A stretch of DNA of 64,000 bases from Comamonas serinivorans (GCF_002158865.1 NZ_CP021455.1:2170001-2234000); one strand, 5' to 3'; positions 35,023-44,986 are shown, numbered from the stretch's first letter. Program-made: numbers and translations. Notes: generated from the letters alone by a model not told the origin.

Positions 35023-35451
35023 TCAAAAGGTGATGCGCACCGAACCCGCGCTGCGCGTGGCCTGGCCGTGGTAGACCGCTTCGATGTTGTTGCCATCCGG
35101 GTCCAGCACAAAGGCGGCGTAGTAGCCGGGGTGATAGGCGCGCTCACCCGGTGGGCCGTTGTCCTGGCCGCCATGCGCCAGAGCCGCCTGGTGGAAGGCT
35201 TGGACCATGGCCACGTCCTGGGCTTGAAAGGCCAGGTGGTGGCGGCCCGTGAGCTGGCCCAGGGCGGCCGGGCTGTCCGCCGCAGAGACGAAGAGCTCGT
35301 CGGCCCAGAAATAGCCGTCGCCTGTGCCGCCCAGGGGCACGTTCAGCGAGGCCAGCACCGCCGTGTAAAAGGCCTGGCTGGCGGGCAGGTCGCGCACGAC
35401 CAGCTGGATGTGGTCAAACAGGCGGCCACGATGCAGTTCCTGGGTGTCCAT
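35023..35451 (-). CDS. VOC-family (glyoxalase/bleomycin-resistance fold) protein
   Basis: 142 residues with the paired beta-alpha-beta modules of the vicinal oxygen chelate fold: FDHIQLVVRDLPASQAFYTAV at the start, RHHLAFQAQDVAMVQAFHQ in the middle, and YAAFVLDPDGNNIEAVYH at the end, the last with the metal-ligand Glu. Function may be lyase, dioxygenase or binding protein; the substrate is unknown. AAGGA precedes the ATG. It is encoded just downstream of the giant DUF4132 gene on the opposite side of a 39-bp gap, same strand. Confidence 0.88.
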   Translation of the reverse strand: MDTQELHRGRLFDHIQLVVRDLPASQAFYTAVLASLNVPLGGTGDGYFWADELFVSAADSPAALGQLTGRHHLAFQAQDVAMVQAFHQAALAHGGQDNGPPGERAYHPGYYAAFVLDPDGNNIEAVYHGQATRSAGSVRITF

Positions 35452-35490
35452 GGGAGTCCTTTCGAGCGATGGGCGAAGGCGGGATCGCCA

Positions 35491-38400
35491 TCATGCCTGC
35501 ACCGGCTCGCGCAAGGCTTCCATGTCGCGGATCAGCTCGCTGATGCTGATGGCATCGAGTTCCGACCAGTTGCGCTTGTCCTCGTCGCGCTGTTCGCCCC
35601 AGGGGCCGGGCAGGCCGTAGGTCACCGCATGCAGGGTTTGCTCGGGCTCTTCGTCCACCATGCCGACGGTGATGCCGGGCTCGAAGGTGAACTCGATCAG
35701 GTGGCCGTTGCCCAGCGGCTTGGCGTAGTACCAGATGCCGCCGCCATCCTGCGCATCGCCGCGCCGCCAGGCCTTGTGGGTCAAGCCCAGGATGCGGCCC
35801 GTGGGCACGACAGCGCCTTCCCAGCGCTTGAGTTCCTTGGTGGCCAGCTCGGCCTCGGTCAGCGCATAGGTGTCGCGACCGACTTGCGGGAAAGGCTGCA
35901 GCAGCTCGTAGTCGGCGAACAGCTGGCCAAAGGCCTGGGCGTCTTCGGGCCGGATCTGCAGCGCGTGCGGCACGCCGATGCGCAGCGCGCAGCCCTGCGG
36001 CGCGTCGGTGGGCAGCGCAAACGGCTCGTCGTCGGCGGTGGTGAAGCTGCCGTCCTCGGCCAGGCGGAAGCAGCTCAGCAGCTCGCCTCCAAAGTTGGGG
36101 TATTCGACTTCGCCGTCATTGTCTTGGCCGGCCACGGCATATACCCCCCAAATCAGGCGCTGCGCGATGTGGCGCACCAGCGGATGCGTGGCGATGAAGT
36201 CGCGGAAGTTCTCAGCCGTCCAGCGGCGTTGCTGGCACATGGCGGTTTCCAGCCGCTGGATCTGCTGCGCGGCGATGGTCTTGGCGTCTTTCTTGAGCAG
36301 CTTGTAGCGCTCGGTCGCGTCCTTGGCCAGGGCCTCGTCGTCGGTTTTGTTGGGCTTGGGCAGGTCTTTCAGGCGGGCACCGTCCACGCCACCCGTGAAG
36401 TCGCGCACCCAGGGCTTGAGGGCTTCGTCAAAGCCGACCTTGAACTGGCGCGGCCCGAAGTCCAGCACCAGCGAACCGCGCTCGTCCAGGCCCAGGTCGG
36501 GCGCCAGGCGGTCTTCCAGCTCTTCGGTCGAGAGGCCGCGCGCCTCGGCGATGGCGGCGATTTTTTCGCGGGCCTTGTCCTGCAGGCCTTTGAACTTGAC
36601 CTTTTGCGCGATGCCGTTGAGCAGCATGAGCGCCGTGTCGGTGCCGATGCCTTCGAGCACATCCAGCCCGGCCACGGCGCGCGCATGGGCGGCCTCGCCG
36701 GGCCAGGCGCGGATCAGCGGCGTGAGGCGGCGCGCCACCTCGTCGTTGCCCAGCAGGCCCAGCGACGAGAACATCCAGTTGTCCTTGGCGGGCGCGCCGG
36801 CGGCCAGCCAGGCGCTGAACATCTCCCAGCCGAATTCGGCCAGCGACTCGCGCGTGCAGGCCCGCAGCACCTGCGTCAGGCCTTCGTACACACCGTCACC
36901 GCGTGGGAAGGTCAGCATCTGGCCGAAGGCGGCCATGGCCTCGTCACCCAGCGCATCGCCGGCTGCGTCGCCGTCGGCGGCCTTCAGCAGGGGGCGGGCC
37001 CAGCTTTGCGGCTGCCACAGCTCGGGCAGCGCGCCCACTTTGCTGGGGTGCAGGTCCAGCGGGTCCTCGTCCAGCACGGCTTGCACGGCCTGGGTGACCC
37101 GGGGGTCGCCGTAGCGCGCGGCCACGGTGAACAGCAGCTCGCGGTGGCCCTGGGCGGCCAGCCAGCGCAGGGCTTTCGCGGCCACGTCCTTGGCCTCGCC
37201 CGACTTGCCCAGCGCCGGGGCGATCAGGCCGCACAGCGCGTGTTCGGGCCAGGCTTGCAGCCATTTCAGACCGGCCTTGCGCAGGGTCTTGAGCTTGAAG
37301 GCCGCGCGGGCCGCCACCGGGGCGATGTCGACCGAGCCATAGCGCTGAGCCTGGTCGAACAGGGAGCCTGGATTGGCCCGCAGCAAACGCATGAAGCCCG
37401 GCAGGGCCCGCAGGCCCCAGTGGTGCAGCACCAGGTTTTCGTCGCGCGTGTCCACCGCACCGGCGCGGGCGTTCCACAGGGCCAGGCCCAGGTCGTCGGG
37501 CAGGGCAATGCAGTTCAAGCCCCTCAGGTAGGGGTAGAAGTAGCTGTTGCGGTGGCGTTCGCGTTCGGCTTGCAGGTCCTCATCCCAGGCTTGCACCAGC
37601 GCCTCGGCGTCGCGCTGCCGAATGGCTTTGGCCAGGTTCTCGGCCGAGGTGAGCTTGTTGTTGCGGTAGTGGTTGGCGCGCAGGGTTTGCGCCATGGCCA
37701 GGACATCGGTCTTGGAGCGGGCCAGAGCCTCGTTCAGCCAGTGCTGGGCCCAGTTGGGCAGCGGGCTGGCGGAGGCGTCTTGGGCCTGCACATCGGCCAG
37801 TGCCAGCGGCTCCAGCGCCATGGCCTTGGTGGCGCTGCGCGTTTTGGCCCGCAGCCACGGCACCTCGCGCAGCACCGGCGGCAGGTCGTCGGTGGGGGCG
37901 AAACGGCTTTGCACGGCCTGCTGCTTGGCGAGCAAGTCGCTCACAAGCTGGCTGGCCGCGGGCGACAGCCAGGGCTGGGCCAGCGTCAGCGCCGGACCGA
38001 GCTGGGCCATGAGCTGGCGCAGCAGGGGCAGCAGCAAGGGCGTGTCCTTGCCGCCCTGGGCGCATTGCCGCGCCAGGCCGATGGCGCCGGCGAGCGGCCA
38101 GCGCGCCAGGGCCAGCTTCAGGCGGGCCTGTGCGTCCTTGCCGGACGACGCCTGCCTGGCCAGCGCCTGGATGGCCTCGGGCTCGTTGGTCTGGGCCAGC
38201 AGGTTGGCGATGGCGGGGTAGGCCACGCCGTTGGCCAGGAAGGCCAGGGCGTCGTCGCCCAGCTTGTCCAGCAGCGGGCTCAGCAGTTCGGGGTGGGTGT
38301 AGAGGCTGTCCTCGTCGACTTCAGGCTTGAGGGCCATGAGCCGGCGGGCGTCGTCGCCCGGGGGCAGCGACACCAGCAGCCACTGGGCCGACTTCGGCAG

Positions 38401-39972
38401 GCTGCGGCCGGCGAAGCTGGCCATGGCAGCCTGCGCCACCTCGGGCGATTCTGCGAACAGCGGGCCCAGCCAGCCGCGCTCGTCCTCGCGCAAGCTGGGC
38501 AGCACCTCGATGGCGGCGGCCACGGCGGCCTGCCACTCGGCGTCGTCGGCCGCCAGCAGCCAGCGGCGCACCAGGTGCAGCAGGTTGTCGGTGGGCGCGC
38601 GCAGCACCGTCAGGGCGTAGCTGCCGGTGCGCGGCTGCAGGCCCCAGCGTCGGCCCGCGCTGTAGTTGTAGTCCGCCGTCACCTGGGCGGATTCGGCCAG
38701 CATGCGGATCACCTGCGCCAGGCCGTGCGCCTGCACCAGGTAGGCGACGATGTGGCTGAGGTTGCTGCGCACGCTGCCTTCGTGGGTCACGTGCACGCAC
38801 AGATTGAGCAGGATCTGGTCGCTGGCCAGGTCGGGCTCGGCCGTGGCTTCGTTCGCCAGTCGGCGGTGGAAGGCGTCGATGGCGTCGCGGTAGTCGGCAT
38901 GCGACTGCGCGGCCGACAGGAAGCCGAGCTTGCCCGAGCGCAGCAGGAACCAGGCCTCTTTGGCGGTGCGCTCGCTGGGCTTGGCATACACACGGGCGCC
39001 GCGCAGGGGCCAGGGCTTCACGCTGGCCTCGCTCAGCCCCAGCCGCTGCCCGAAGCGCGCGGGCCAGGGGGCGCCGGGTTCGGTGGCGGCCAGCGGCGCC
39101 CACACGGCGGCGCGCACCGCGTGCAGCTGGGTGCGCACGCTGTCGGCCGAGGCCTGGGCCTGGGCGAGCACCTCGGCGGCTTTGCTGGCCGAGCTGCCGT
39201 CAACATAGGACAGCCCGGCCAGGCCGTAGCCGCGCAGCACCTTGGACTGGGCGAACAAGGCGTCGATGTGGTGCATCACCAGGTCGTCGGCCCCGATGGC
39301 GCGCTGCAGCTTGGTCGGCGTCAGGCTGACGCGCGACTTGCCTTTGGCTTCGTCGATGAGGAACTGCAGGGCGCGCGGCCAGGCCTCGGCCCCTTGCTCG
39401 TCCAGCCCCGGGGTCTCGCGCTGCTGGGCCAGCCAGGCATCGATGGCTTCGCGTGGGGCCTGCTGACCGGCCGCGAGCGGCGATGTGGCGGGGCCTGCTG
39501 CAGCGGCCATCGGGCTGGATGGGGCGGGTGTTGCCGCGGATGGGGCGGCACCATCCGATGGAACGGGGGCAGCGGGGGCACTTGAGGTGGACGCCGCTTT
39601 GGCCGGGGTGTGCTGGCGGCTCGCGGCGGCCTTGGCGGCTGGGGAAGCAGCGGCTGCCGCAGCAGCGGTTGTGGCGTCTGCGGTCGCGCCCGCGTCGGTC
39701 GTTGCTCTGGCGGGGCTGGGCGCTGGCGCCTTCGCCTTGGGCGTGGCACCCGCGGCCATGGGGGCATCGCCAGTCGCCACATAGCCCTTGCCGGTCTTTT
39801 CCTTGATCAGCTTGTCTCGGGCGGCTTCGGCCTTGGCTGCACTGTCGAACGCCTTCACCTGGCTTTGGCCGTTGGTGCCGATCTTGCCCCAGCTGATGTG
39901 CAGCTCGCTGCCCTGTCGTTCGATCTGCCAGAACTTGTTCGAGCTGCCATCGCTGAGTTCGTAGCGCTGCAT
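35491..39972 (-). CDS. WGR-domain DUF4132 protein (MolR-like)
   Basis: 1493 residues. Residues 1-70 form a WGR domain (MQRYELSDGSSNKFWQIERQ, SWGKIGTNGQSQVKAF, then KLIKEKTGKGY), a module known from PARPs and E. coli MolR/YehF. An Ala/Pro/Ser-rich linker follows (about 70-165), then a long helical region and the C-terminal DUF4132 domain (DFGPRQFKVGFDE; AMCQQRRWTAENFRDFIATH; GLTHKAWRRGDAQDGGGIWY). DUF4132 proteins have no proven biochemical role; MolR was named for an effect on molybdate genes. A GGGAGG box precedes the ATG. Palindrome copy 14 is embedded in frame. A second DUF4132 gene lies at the window end. Confidence 0.85.
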   Translation of the reverse strand: MQRYELSDGSSNKFWQIERQGSELHISWGKIGTNGQSQVKAFDSAAKAEAARDKLIKEKTGKGYVATGDAPMAAGATPKAKAPAPSPARATTDAGATADATTAAAAAAASPAAKAAASRQHTPAKAASTSSAPAAPVPSDGAAPSAATPAPSSPMAAAAGPATSPLAAGQQAPREAIDAWLAQQRETPGLDEQGAEAWPRALQFLIDEAKGKSRVSLTPTKLQRAIGADDLVMHHIDALFAQSKVLRGYGLAGLSYVDGSSASKAAEVLAQAQASADSVRTQLHAVRAAVWAPLAATEPGAPWPARFGQRLGLSEASVKPWPLRGARVYAKPSERTAKEAWFLLRSGKLGFLSAAQSHADYRDAIDAFHRRLANEATAEPDLASDQILLNLCVHVTHEGSVRSNLSHIVAYLVQAHGLAQVIRMLAESAQVTADYNYSAGRRWGLQPRTGSYALTVLRAPTDNLLHLVRRWLLAADDAEWQAAVAAAIEVLPSLREDERGWLGPLFAESPEVAQAAMASFAGRSLPKSAQWLLVSLPPGDDARRLMALKPEVDEDSLYTHPELLSPLLDKLGDDALAFLANGVAYPAIANLLAQTNEPEAIQALARQASSGKDAQARLKLALARWPLAGAIGLARQCAQGGKDTPLLLPLLRQLMAQLGPALTLAQPWLSPAASQLVSDLLAKQQAVQSRFAPTDDLPPVLREVPWLRAKTRSATKAMALEPLALADVQAQDASASPLPNWAQHWLNEALARSKTDVLAMAQTLRANHYRNNKLTSAENLAKAIRQRDAEALVQAWDEDLQAERERHRNSYFYPYLRGLNCIALPDDLGLALWNARAGAVDTRDENLVLHHWGLRALPGFMRLLRANPGSLFDQAQRYGSVDIAPVAARAAFKLKTLRKAGLKWLQAWPEHALCGLIAPALGKSGEAKDVAAKALRWLAAQGHRELLFTVAARYGDPRVTQAVQAVLDEDPLDLHPSKVGALPELWQPQSWARPLLKAADGDAAGDALGDEAMAAFGQMLTFPRGDGVYEGLTQVLRACTRESLAEFGWEMFSAWLAAGAPAKDNWMFSSLGLLGNDEVARRLTPLIRAWPGEAAHARAVAGLDVLEGIGTDTALMLLNGIAQKVKFKGLQDKAREKIAAIAEARGLSTEELEDRLAPDLGLDERGSLVLDFGPRQFKVGFDEALKPWVRDFTGGVDGARLKDLPKPNKTDDEALAKDATERYKLLKKDAKTIAAQQIQRLETAMCQQRRWTAENFRDFIATHPLVRHIAQRLIWGVYAVAGQDNDGEVEYPNFGGELLSCFRLAEDGSFTTADDEPFALPTDAPQGCALRIGVPHALQIRPEDAQAFGQLFADYELLQPFPQVGRDTYALTEAELATKELKRWEGAVVPTGRILGLTHKAWRRGDAQDGGGIWYYAKPLGNGHLIEFTFEPGITVGMVDEEPEQTLHAVTYGLPGPWGEQRDEDKRNWSELDAISISELIRDMEALREPVQA
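36097..36149. repeat. GTATG palindrome, copy 14 (inside DUF4132 gene)
   Basis: GGGGTATTCGACTTCGCCGT against ACGGCATATACCCCCC. It is in frame and lies at the GVY...FRLAEDG position, the same place as copy 22 in the second DUF4132 gene. Confidence 0.55.
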
Positions 39973-39993
39973 GAAGCCTCCCTGTGTGTTGAC

Positions 39994-40044
39994 GAGTATG
40001 CGTTCACTCCCGTTCTATCTATAACGGGAATTGGCTGATACTGC
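39994..40044. repeat. GTATG palindrome, copy 15
   Basis: GAGTATGCGTTCACTCCCGTT against AACGGGAATTGGCTGATACTGC. The inner stem is CCCGTT/AACGGG, a co-varied form. Unusually it lies 22 bp upstream of a start codon, not after a stop. Confidence 0.8.
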
Positions 40045-40278
40045 ATGATTGCATCGCGGTGTGTGCCACACTTGGCCGCATGCCGATGAGGCAGCATGGT
40101 AGCGCCTGATCGCGTCATTTCTCGGGGCTGGCGAACGACGCGCGCGAGCCGCGTTACGTCAAGAAGTCTGGGCGCAGGGGCGTGTCCGCGCGCTGAGAGG
40201 TGCAGGGGGCTGGGGGGCCGACTCAACGCGGATGCACGGGGCTCCCGTCCCCGGACCTGGGCTGAGGGCGCCCACCAT

Positions 40279-40324
40279 GACACAGGCCAGATGGCGCTGG
40301 GAGCAGCGCCATCTGGCCCGTGTC
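40279..40324. repeat. Long perfect-type hairpin downstream of NMO gene
   Basis: Two 21-nt arms (GACACAGGCCAGATGGCGCTG and its complement, one mismatch) around a GGAG loop. There is no T-tract. It lies 86 nt after the nitronate monooxygenase stop on the minus strand and is unrelated to the GTATG family. Confidence 0.75.
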
Positions 40325-40353
40325 AGAAGGTCCGGGGCAGGGGCCCGCGTGTG

Positions 40354-40393
40354 CAGCCGGCCCGAACACCGGCCAGCCGGCCCGAACACCGGC
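40354..40393. repeat. Tandem duplication of a 20-bp unit
   Basis: CAGCCGGCCCGAACACCGGC occurs twice head to tail without mismatch. Each unit is itself partly palindromic (GCCGG...CCGGC). Confidence 0.85.
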
Positions 40394-40409
40394 TGCGAGG
40401 CCGCCCGAA

Positions 40410-41423
40410 TCAGGCGAGTTCGCGTTCGCGTTGCTCGACCTTGGCGCCGCCCAGCACGTTCAGGCGCTTCAGCCACTCGGCCTTGCCGGCCTCGTACTCG
40501 CGGGCCAGGCGTGCGACCAGGTCGCGTGCGCGCGGCACCTCGGTCACGGCGCCAATGCCCTGGCCGCAGCCCCAGATGTCCTTCCAGGCCTTGGGCTTCT
40601 GGCGGTTCGAGCTGAAGTCCATCTTGCTCGGGTCGCTGGTGGCCAGGTTGTCGGGGTCCATGCCCGCATTGCGGATGGAGGGCTTGAGGTAGTTGCCGTG
40701 CACGCCGGTGATGAGGTTGGTGTGCACGATGTCCTTGGCCGAGCACTCGACGATCATGGCCTTGTGCGGCTCGACGGCATTGGCTTCCTGCGTGGCGATG
40801 AAGGCCGAGCCGATGTAGGCCATGTCGGCCCCCATGGCTTGGGCGGCCAGCACGTTGCGGCCGTGCGCGATGGCGCCCGACAGCAGCAGTGGGCCGTCGA
40901 ACCACTCGCGGATTTCCTGGATCAGCGCCAGCGGCGACTGGAAGCCGGCATGGCCACCGGCCCCGGCGGCCACGGCGATCAGGCCGTCGGCGCCTTTTTC
41001 AATCGCCTTCTTGGCGAAGGTGTTGTCGATCACGTCGTGCAGCACGATGCCGCCCCAGCCGTGCACGGCGTCGTTGATCTCGGTGCGTGCGCCCAGCGAG
41101 GTGATGACGATTGGCACCTTGAACTTGGCGCACACGTCCATGTCGTGCTGCAGGCGGTCGTTGCTCTTGTGCACGATCTGGTTCACGGCGAACGGGGCCG
41201 AAGGCTGGTCGGGGTGTGCGGCATCCCATTCGGCCAGCTCGCGCGTGATGCGCTCGAGCCAGACTTCAAGCTGCTCGGCCGGACGGGCGTTCAGCGCCGG
41301 GAAGGAGCCGACGATGCCGGCCTTGCATTGTTCGATGACCAGGTCGGGGCCGGAGATGATGAACAGCGGCGAAGCCATCACAGGCAGACGCAGGCGCTCG
41401 GTGAGGATGGGAGGCAGGCTCAT
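40410..41423 (-). CDS. Nitronate monooxygenase family flavoprotein
   Basis: 337 residues of the FMN-dependent NMO/2-nitropropane dioxygenase TIM-barrel family. Visible are the N-terminal LRLPVMASPLFIISGPDLV, the catalytic-His region AVAAGAGGHAGFQSPLALI, and the FMN-phosphate turn GADMAYIGSAFIATQEA. NMOs oxidise toxic propionate-3-nitronate; some relatives act as enoyl reductases or on other substrates, so chemistry is family-level only. ATG 41423 with AAGGA upstream. The upstream 180-bp gap has a possible operator, and a TetR gene lies just beyond it in the same direction. Confidence 0.92.
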   Translation of the reverse strand: MSLPPILTERLRLPVMASPLFIISGPDLVIEQCKAGIVGSFPALNARPAEQLEVWLERITRELAEWDAAHPDQPSAPFAVNQIVHKSNDRLQHDMDVCAKFKVPIVITSLGARTEINDAVHGWGGIVLHDVIDNTFAKKAIEKGADGLIAVAAGAGGHAGFQSPLALIQEIREWFDGPLLLSGAIAHGRNVLAAQAMGADMAYIGSAFIATQEANAVEPHKAMIVECSAKDIVHTNLITGVHGNYLKPSIRNAGMDPDNLATSDPSKMDFSSNRQKPKAWKDIWGCGQGIGAVTEVPRARDLVARLAREYEAGKAEWLKRLNVLGGAKVEQRERELA

Positions 41424-41498
41424 GGCAGGTCCTTGTCGAAATGAGGGGGAGACAACGAAACAGCGCGGGAGACCGATACATCGCCTGAAGGGCGACAT

Positions 41499-41519
41499 AA
41501 CTAATCACTGTTCAGTTTG
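41499..41519. promoter_or_regulatory. Candidate TetR-type operator before NMO gene
   Basis: AACTAATCACTGTTCAGTT, an imperfect dyad (AACT...AGTT with ACTG-TT-CAGT inside), about 80 bp upstream of the NMO start and past the end of the TetR gene. Binding is inferred only from position and symmetry. Confidence 0.4.
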
Positions 41520-41605
41520 TGCGAGATTACCAGCCCGTGACAGCCTGCGCAAGAGGGAGTGTCCCGCAGGTGAACCGCACTCGACGGGAGTCGCCAGCCG
41601 GCCCT

Positions 41606-42319
41606 TCAGCGCGTGGGAACGGGCTGATCCGGGCCGGTGGTGGCGTCGGCGGGGTCGACCGCCAGGCCTTGAATCGCCAGCAGGCAAAAGCGCACCAGGG
41701 CTTCGCCCATCTGCTTGGCGTTCTGCTGGGGGCCGGTGCGGATGGGCGCACCCAGGCGGTTCAGGCGCAGCATGGCCAGACCGTGCACGCTGGCCCAGAC
41801 GATGCCGGCCAGTTCGTCGTCACTCAGCACATCGGCCCGGGCGCTGGGCAACACGGCCAGCACCGCCTGGCGCAGCATGGTGAACGACACCTTGCCGGCC
41901 TCTTCAAGCTCGGGGTAGTCCCAGGACCGCGCCAGCTGCGGCCCATACATGAGGTGAAAGCGCGCCGGGTGGGCGCGGGCGAATTCGAGGTGGCCCAGCA
42001 GCAGCGCGCGCAGCCGCCCGGGCGCGTCGTCTGCGGCCACATCGTCCAGGCGCTGCTGGCGCAGGGCGACCATGTCGCGAAAGCCCTGGGCGGCGATGGC
42101 GGCCAGCAGGCCGTTCTTGTCGCCGAAGTGGTGGGCCGGTGCACCCGGCGACACGCCGGCCATCTTGGCGATGGCCCGCAGGCTCAGGGCCTCGCTGCCC
42201 TCGCTGTCCAGCACCTGGGTGCCGAGCTGGATCAGGGCCTCGCGCAGGTTGCCGTGCCGCCACTGGCCTTCGGGCTTGACGGCAGAACGGGGCTTGCGCG
42301 GGATGGGGCTCGGGGTCAT
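41606..42319 (-). CDS. TetR-family regulator with WHG-type C-terminal domain
   Basis: 237 residues. The HTH is at about 25-75 (LREALIQLGTQVLDSEGSEA, then LSLRAIAKMAGVSPGAPAHHFGDKNGLLAA). The C-terminal domain (HLEFARAHPARFHLMYGPQL; WASVHGLAMLRL) fits the WHG/TetR_C_33 group. It is transcribed toward the NMO gene and is the best candidate to control it through the dyad at 41499-41519. ATG 42319 lacks a clear ribosome site. The tail after about 215 is disordered and Pro-rich. Confidence 0.88.
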   Translation of the reverse strand: MTPSPIPRKPRSAVKPEGQWRHGNLREALIQLGTQVLDSEGSEALSLRAIAKMAGVSPGAPAHHFGDKNGLLAAIAAQGFRDMVALRQQRLDDVAADDAPGRLRALLLGHLEFARAHPARFHLMYGPQLARSWDYPELEEAGKVSFTMLRQAVLAVLPSARADVLSDDELAGIVWASVHGLAMLRLNRLGAPIRTGPQQNAKQMGEALVRFCLLAIQGLAVDPADATTGPDQPVPTR

Positions 42320-42703
42320 GAATGGGTATGCAAGGGGAGGAACACAGCGGTGAACGGGGCCGAGTGTATACAGCCCCGCCCCACCGGCTGAGCCCAAGCG
42401 ACAGGGCGCAGGTGGCGCAGCGGGGCGCGGGGACGAGGATCGCCCGGTCCTTGAGATTCGACATCACGGTGTGCGGTCATCGCCACCCCAGCCAGGCGGC
42501 CCGTCATCCCCTGCACCGTCCATTGACAGCGGGTGACGCTGAAGCGGGCGCGGCATCCTCGTGCGTTGTCGCGAAGGGCATCGGTGGCAATCACCGCACC
42601 GGCCAGGGTGACTCAGCGTTGGGACATTCGCCGGCGTGGAAGGCGCCTGAGCCCGGAGCCCGGAGCCGCTCGCAGCCGCTCGGCACGGGCGCCACAGCGA
42701 GGG
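42320..42703. other. Gene-free region between TetR and PaaK-like genes
   Basis: Contains the TetR upstream region, with a self-complementary TGTATACA near 42364 that could include a -10 element for the TetR gene. No gene, terminator or palindrome copy is seen. Confidence 0.35.
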
Positions 42704-43951
42704 TCACTGGTAGCTGCGCGCGTCTTCGATGACCTTGCCGTCGTTGGGCAGGCTGCCCGGCGCCTGCAGCGCGATGTCGGCGCGCAGCTTGGTCACCTCG
42801 CGCACCGCATCGGCCATCTGTTGCGCCAGCGCGGGCGAGGGCTCGTGGCATTCGGCGATGAGCTGCATCTGGTCGTTCGCCATTTCGCCGCTCACCACCA
42901 GCCGCGCCCGGACGACCTGCGGGAAGCGCCGCACGACCTCGGCCACCTGCTTGGGGTGCACGAACATGCCGCGCACCTTGGTCGTCTGGTCGGCGCGCCC
43001 CATCCAGCCCTTGATGCGCGCGTTGGTGCGGCCGGTGGGGCAGGGGCCCGGCAGGACGGCCGAGAGGTCTCCCGTGCCGAACCGGATCAGCGGGTAATCC
43101 GGGTTCAGCGTGGTGATGACCAGCTCGCCCACTTCGCCTTCGGGCACCGGGTCGCCCGTGCCGGGGCGCACGATTTCGACGATGACGTGCTCGTCGAGCA
43201 CCAGGCCTTCGCGCGCTTCGGTTTCGTAGGCGATGAGGCCGAGGTCGGCGGTGGCATAGCACTGGTAGGCGGCCACGCCGCGCTCGCCCAGCCAGTCGCG
43301 CAGCGATGGCGGAAAGGCCTCGCCCGACACCAGGGCCTTGGTGAGCGAGGGCAGGGGCACGCCCATCTCGGCGGCTTTTTCCATGAGGATGCGCAGGAAG
43401 CTGGGCGTGCCGATGTAGCCGGCCGGCCGCAACTCGGCCATGGCCTGCACCTGCTGCTCGGTTTGCCCGGTGCCGCCAGCGAACACGGTGCAGCCCACGG
43501 CGTGAGCGCCCGATTCCATCATCGAGCCCGCGGGCACGAAGTGGTAGGAAAAGCAGTTGTGCGCCAGCTCGCCGCTGCGAAAGCCGGCGGCATGCAGCGC
43601 GCGCGCCATGCGCCAGTAGTCGGGGCGCCGGCTTTCGGGCTCGTAGATGGGTCCGGGGCTGGAGAACAGGCGCGGCATGTCGGGCCCCAGGCCGATGGCG
43701 TTGAAGCCCCCGAAGATCTGCTGTGGCCGGTGCGCGGCCTGGCGTTCGAGCAGCTCGGACTTGCGCGTGACCGGCAGCTGTGCCAGCGCGGCCCGCGAAT
43801 CGATCTGGCGCGCGTCGATGCCGCGCAGCAGCTCGCCAAAGGCCTGCGTGCGCTGTTGCGCCAGCGCGATCTGGGCGGGCAGGCGGGCCAGGTGATCGGC
43901 CTCGCGCTGGGCGGGCGAGCGGGTTTCCAGGGCGTCGTAATGCGTGCTCAT
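42704..43951 (-). CDS. Phenylacetate-CoA ligase-like AMP-binding protein
   Basis: 415 residues related to PaaK-type adenylate-forming enzymes: PAGYIGTPSFLRILMEKAAE, ALVSGEAFPPSLRDWL, YATADLGLIAYETEA, ITTLNPDYPLIRFGTGDLSA and the C-terminal hinge WMGRADQTTKVRGMFVHPKQV. The usual Ser/Thr/Gly-rich phosphate loop is not canonical: the aligned place reads RLFSSPGPIYEPES. That is a reason to doubt simple PaaK activity, though it may be normal for the subgroup. Located directly downstream of livF on the same strand, it probably activates the acid imported by the Liv system. Palindrome copy 16 lies between them. Confidence 0.85.
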   Translation of the reverse strand: MSTHYDALETRSPAQREADHLARLPAQIALAQQRTQAFGELLRGIDARQIDSRAALAQLPVTRKSELLERQAAHRPQQIFGGFNAIGLGPDMPRLFSSPGPIYEPESRRPDYWRMARALHAAGFRSGELAHNCFSYHFVPAGSMMESGAHAVGCTVFAGGTGQTEQQVQAMAELRPAGYIGTPSFLRILMEKAAEMGVPLPSLTKALVSGEAFPPSLRDWLGERGVAAYQCYATADLGLIAYETEAREGLVLDEHVIVEIVRPGTGDPVPEGEVGELVITTLNPDYPLIRFGTGDLSAVLPGPCPTGRTNARIKGWMGRADQTTKVRGMFVHPKQVAEVVRRFPQVVRARLVVSGEMANDQMQLIAECHEPSPALAQQMADAVREVTKLRADIALQAPGSLPNDGKVIEDARSYQ

Positions 43952-43975
43952 GCCGAGTCTCCAGGCCGAATGCAA

Positions 43976-44027
43976 GGGGTATGGTGTGATTCCCGTTTTG
44001 TTGTGAACGGGAATGTGTGGATACTGC
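43976..44027. repeat. GTATG palindrome, copy 16
   Basis: GGGGTATGGTGTGATTCCCG against CGGGAATGTGTGGATACTGC; inner stem TTCCCGTT/AACGGGAA, co-varied relative to TTGCCGTT/AACGGCAA. It lies 20 nt after the livF stop and 25 bp before the PaaK-like start. Confidence 0.85.
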
Positions 44028-44046
44028 GATCGAGGATGTGAATTCG

Positions 44047-44895
<849 letters not shown>

Positions 44896-44986
44896 GCCTT
44901 CACCTGCGACAAAAAACTGTGAAACCGTGGGGACCCCGATCCAGGCGGCGCTGCGGGGGGCGCGCCCGGGGCCGGATCGGGGTGAA

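Larger units (their letters stand above)
39973..40409. other. Gene-free region upstream of DUF4132 gene
   Basis: Contains palindrome copy 15, a strong separate hairpin at 40279-40324 and a tandem 20-bp repeat at 40354-40393. No gene is supported. Confidence 0.5.

Noticed and set aside
35491..39972. WGR domain as evidence for a PARP-type enzyme
   Set aside because: No ADP-ribosyltransferase catalytic domain is visible; the rest matches DUF4132/MolR-like proteins.
40354..40393. The two 20-bp repeats as a CRISPR start
   Set aside because: Only two units, head to tail without spacers, and no cas genes.
42324..42345. GGGTATGC just upstream of the TetR gene as a palindrome copy
   Set aside because: Single half-site with no inner or right arm.
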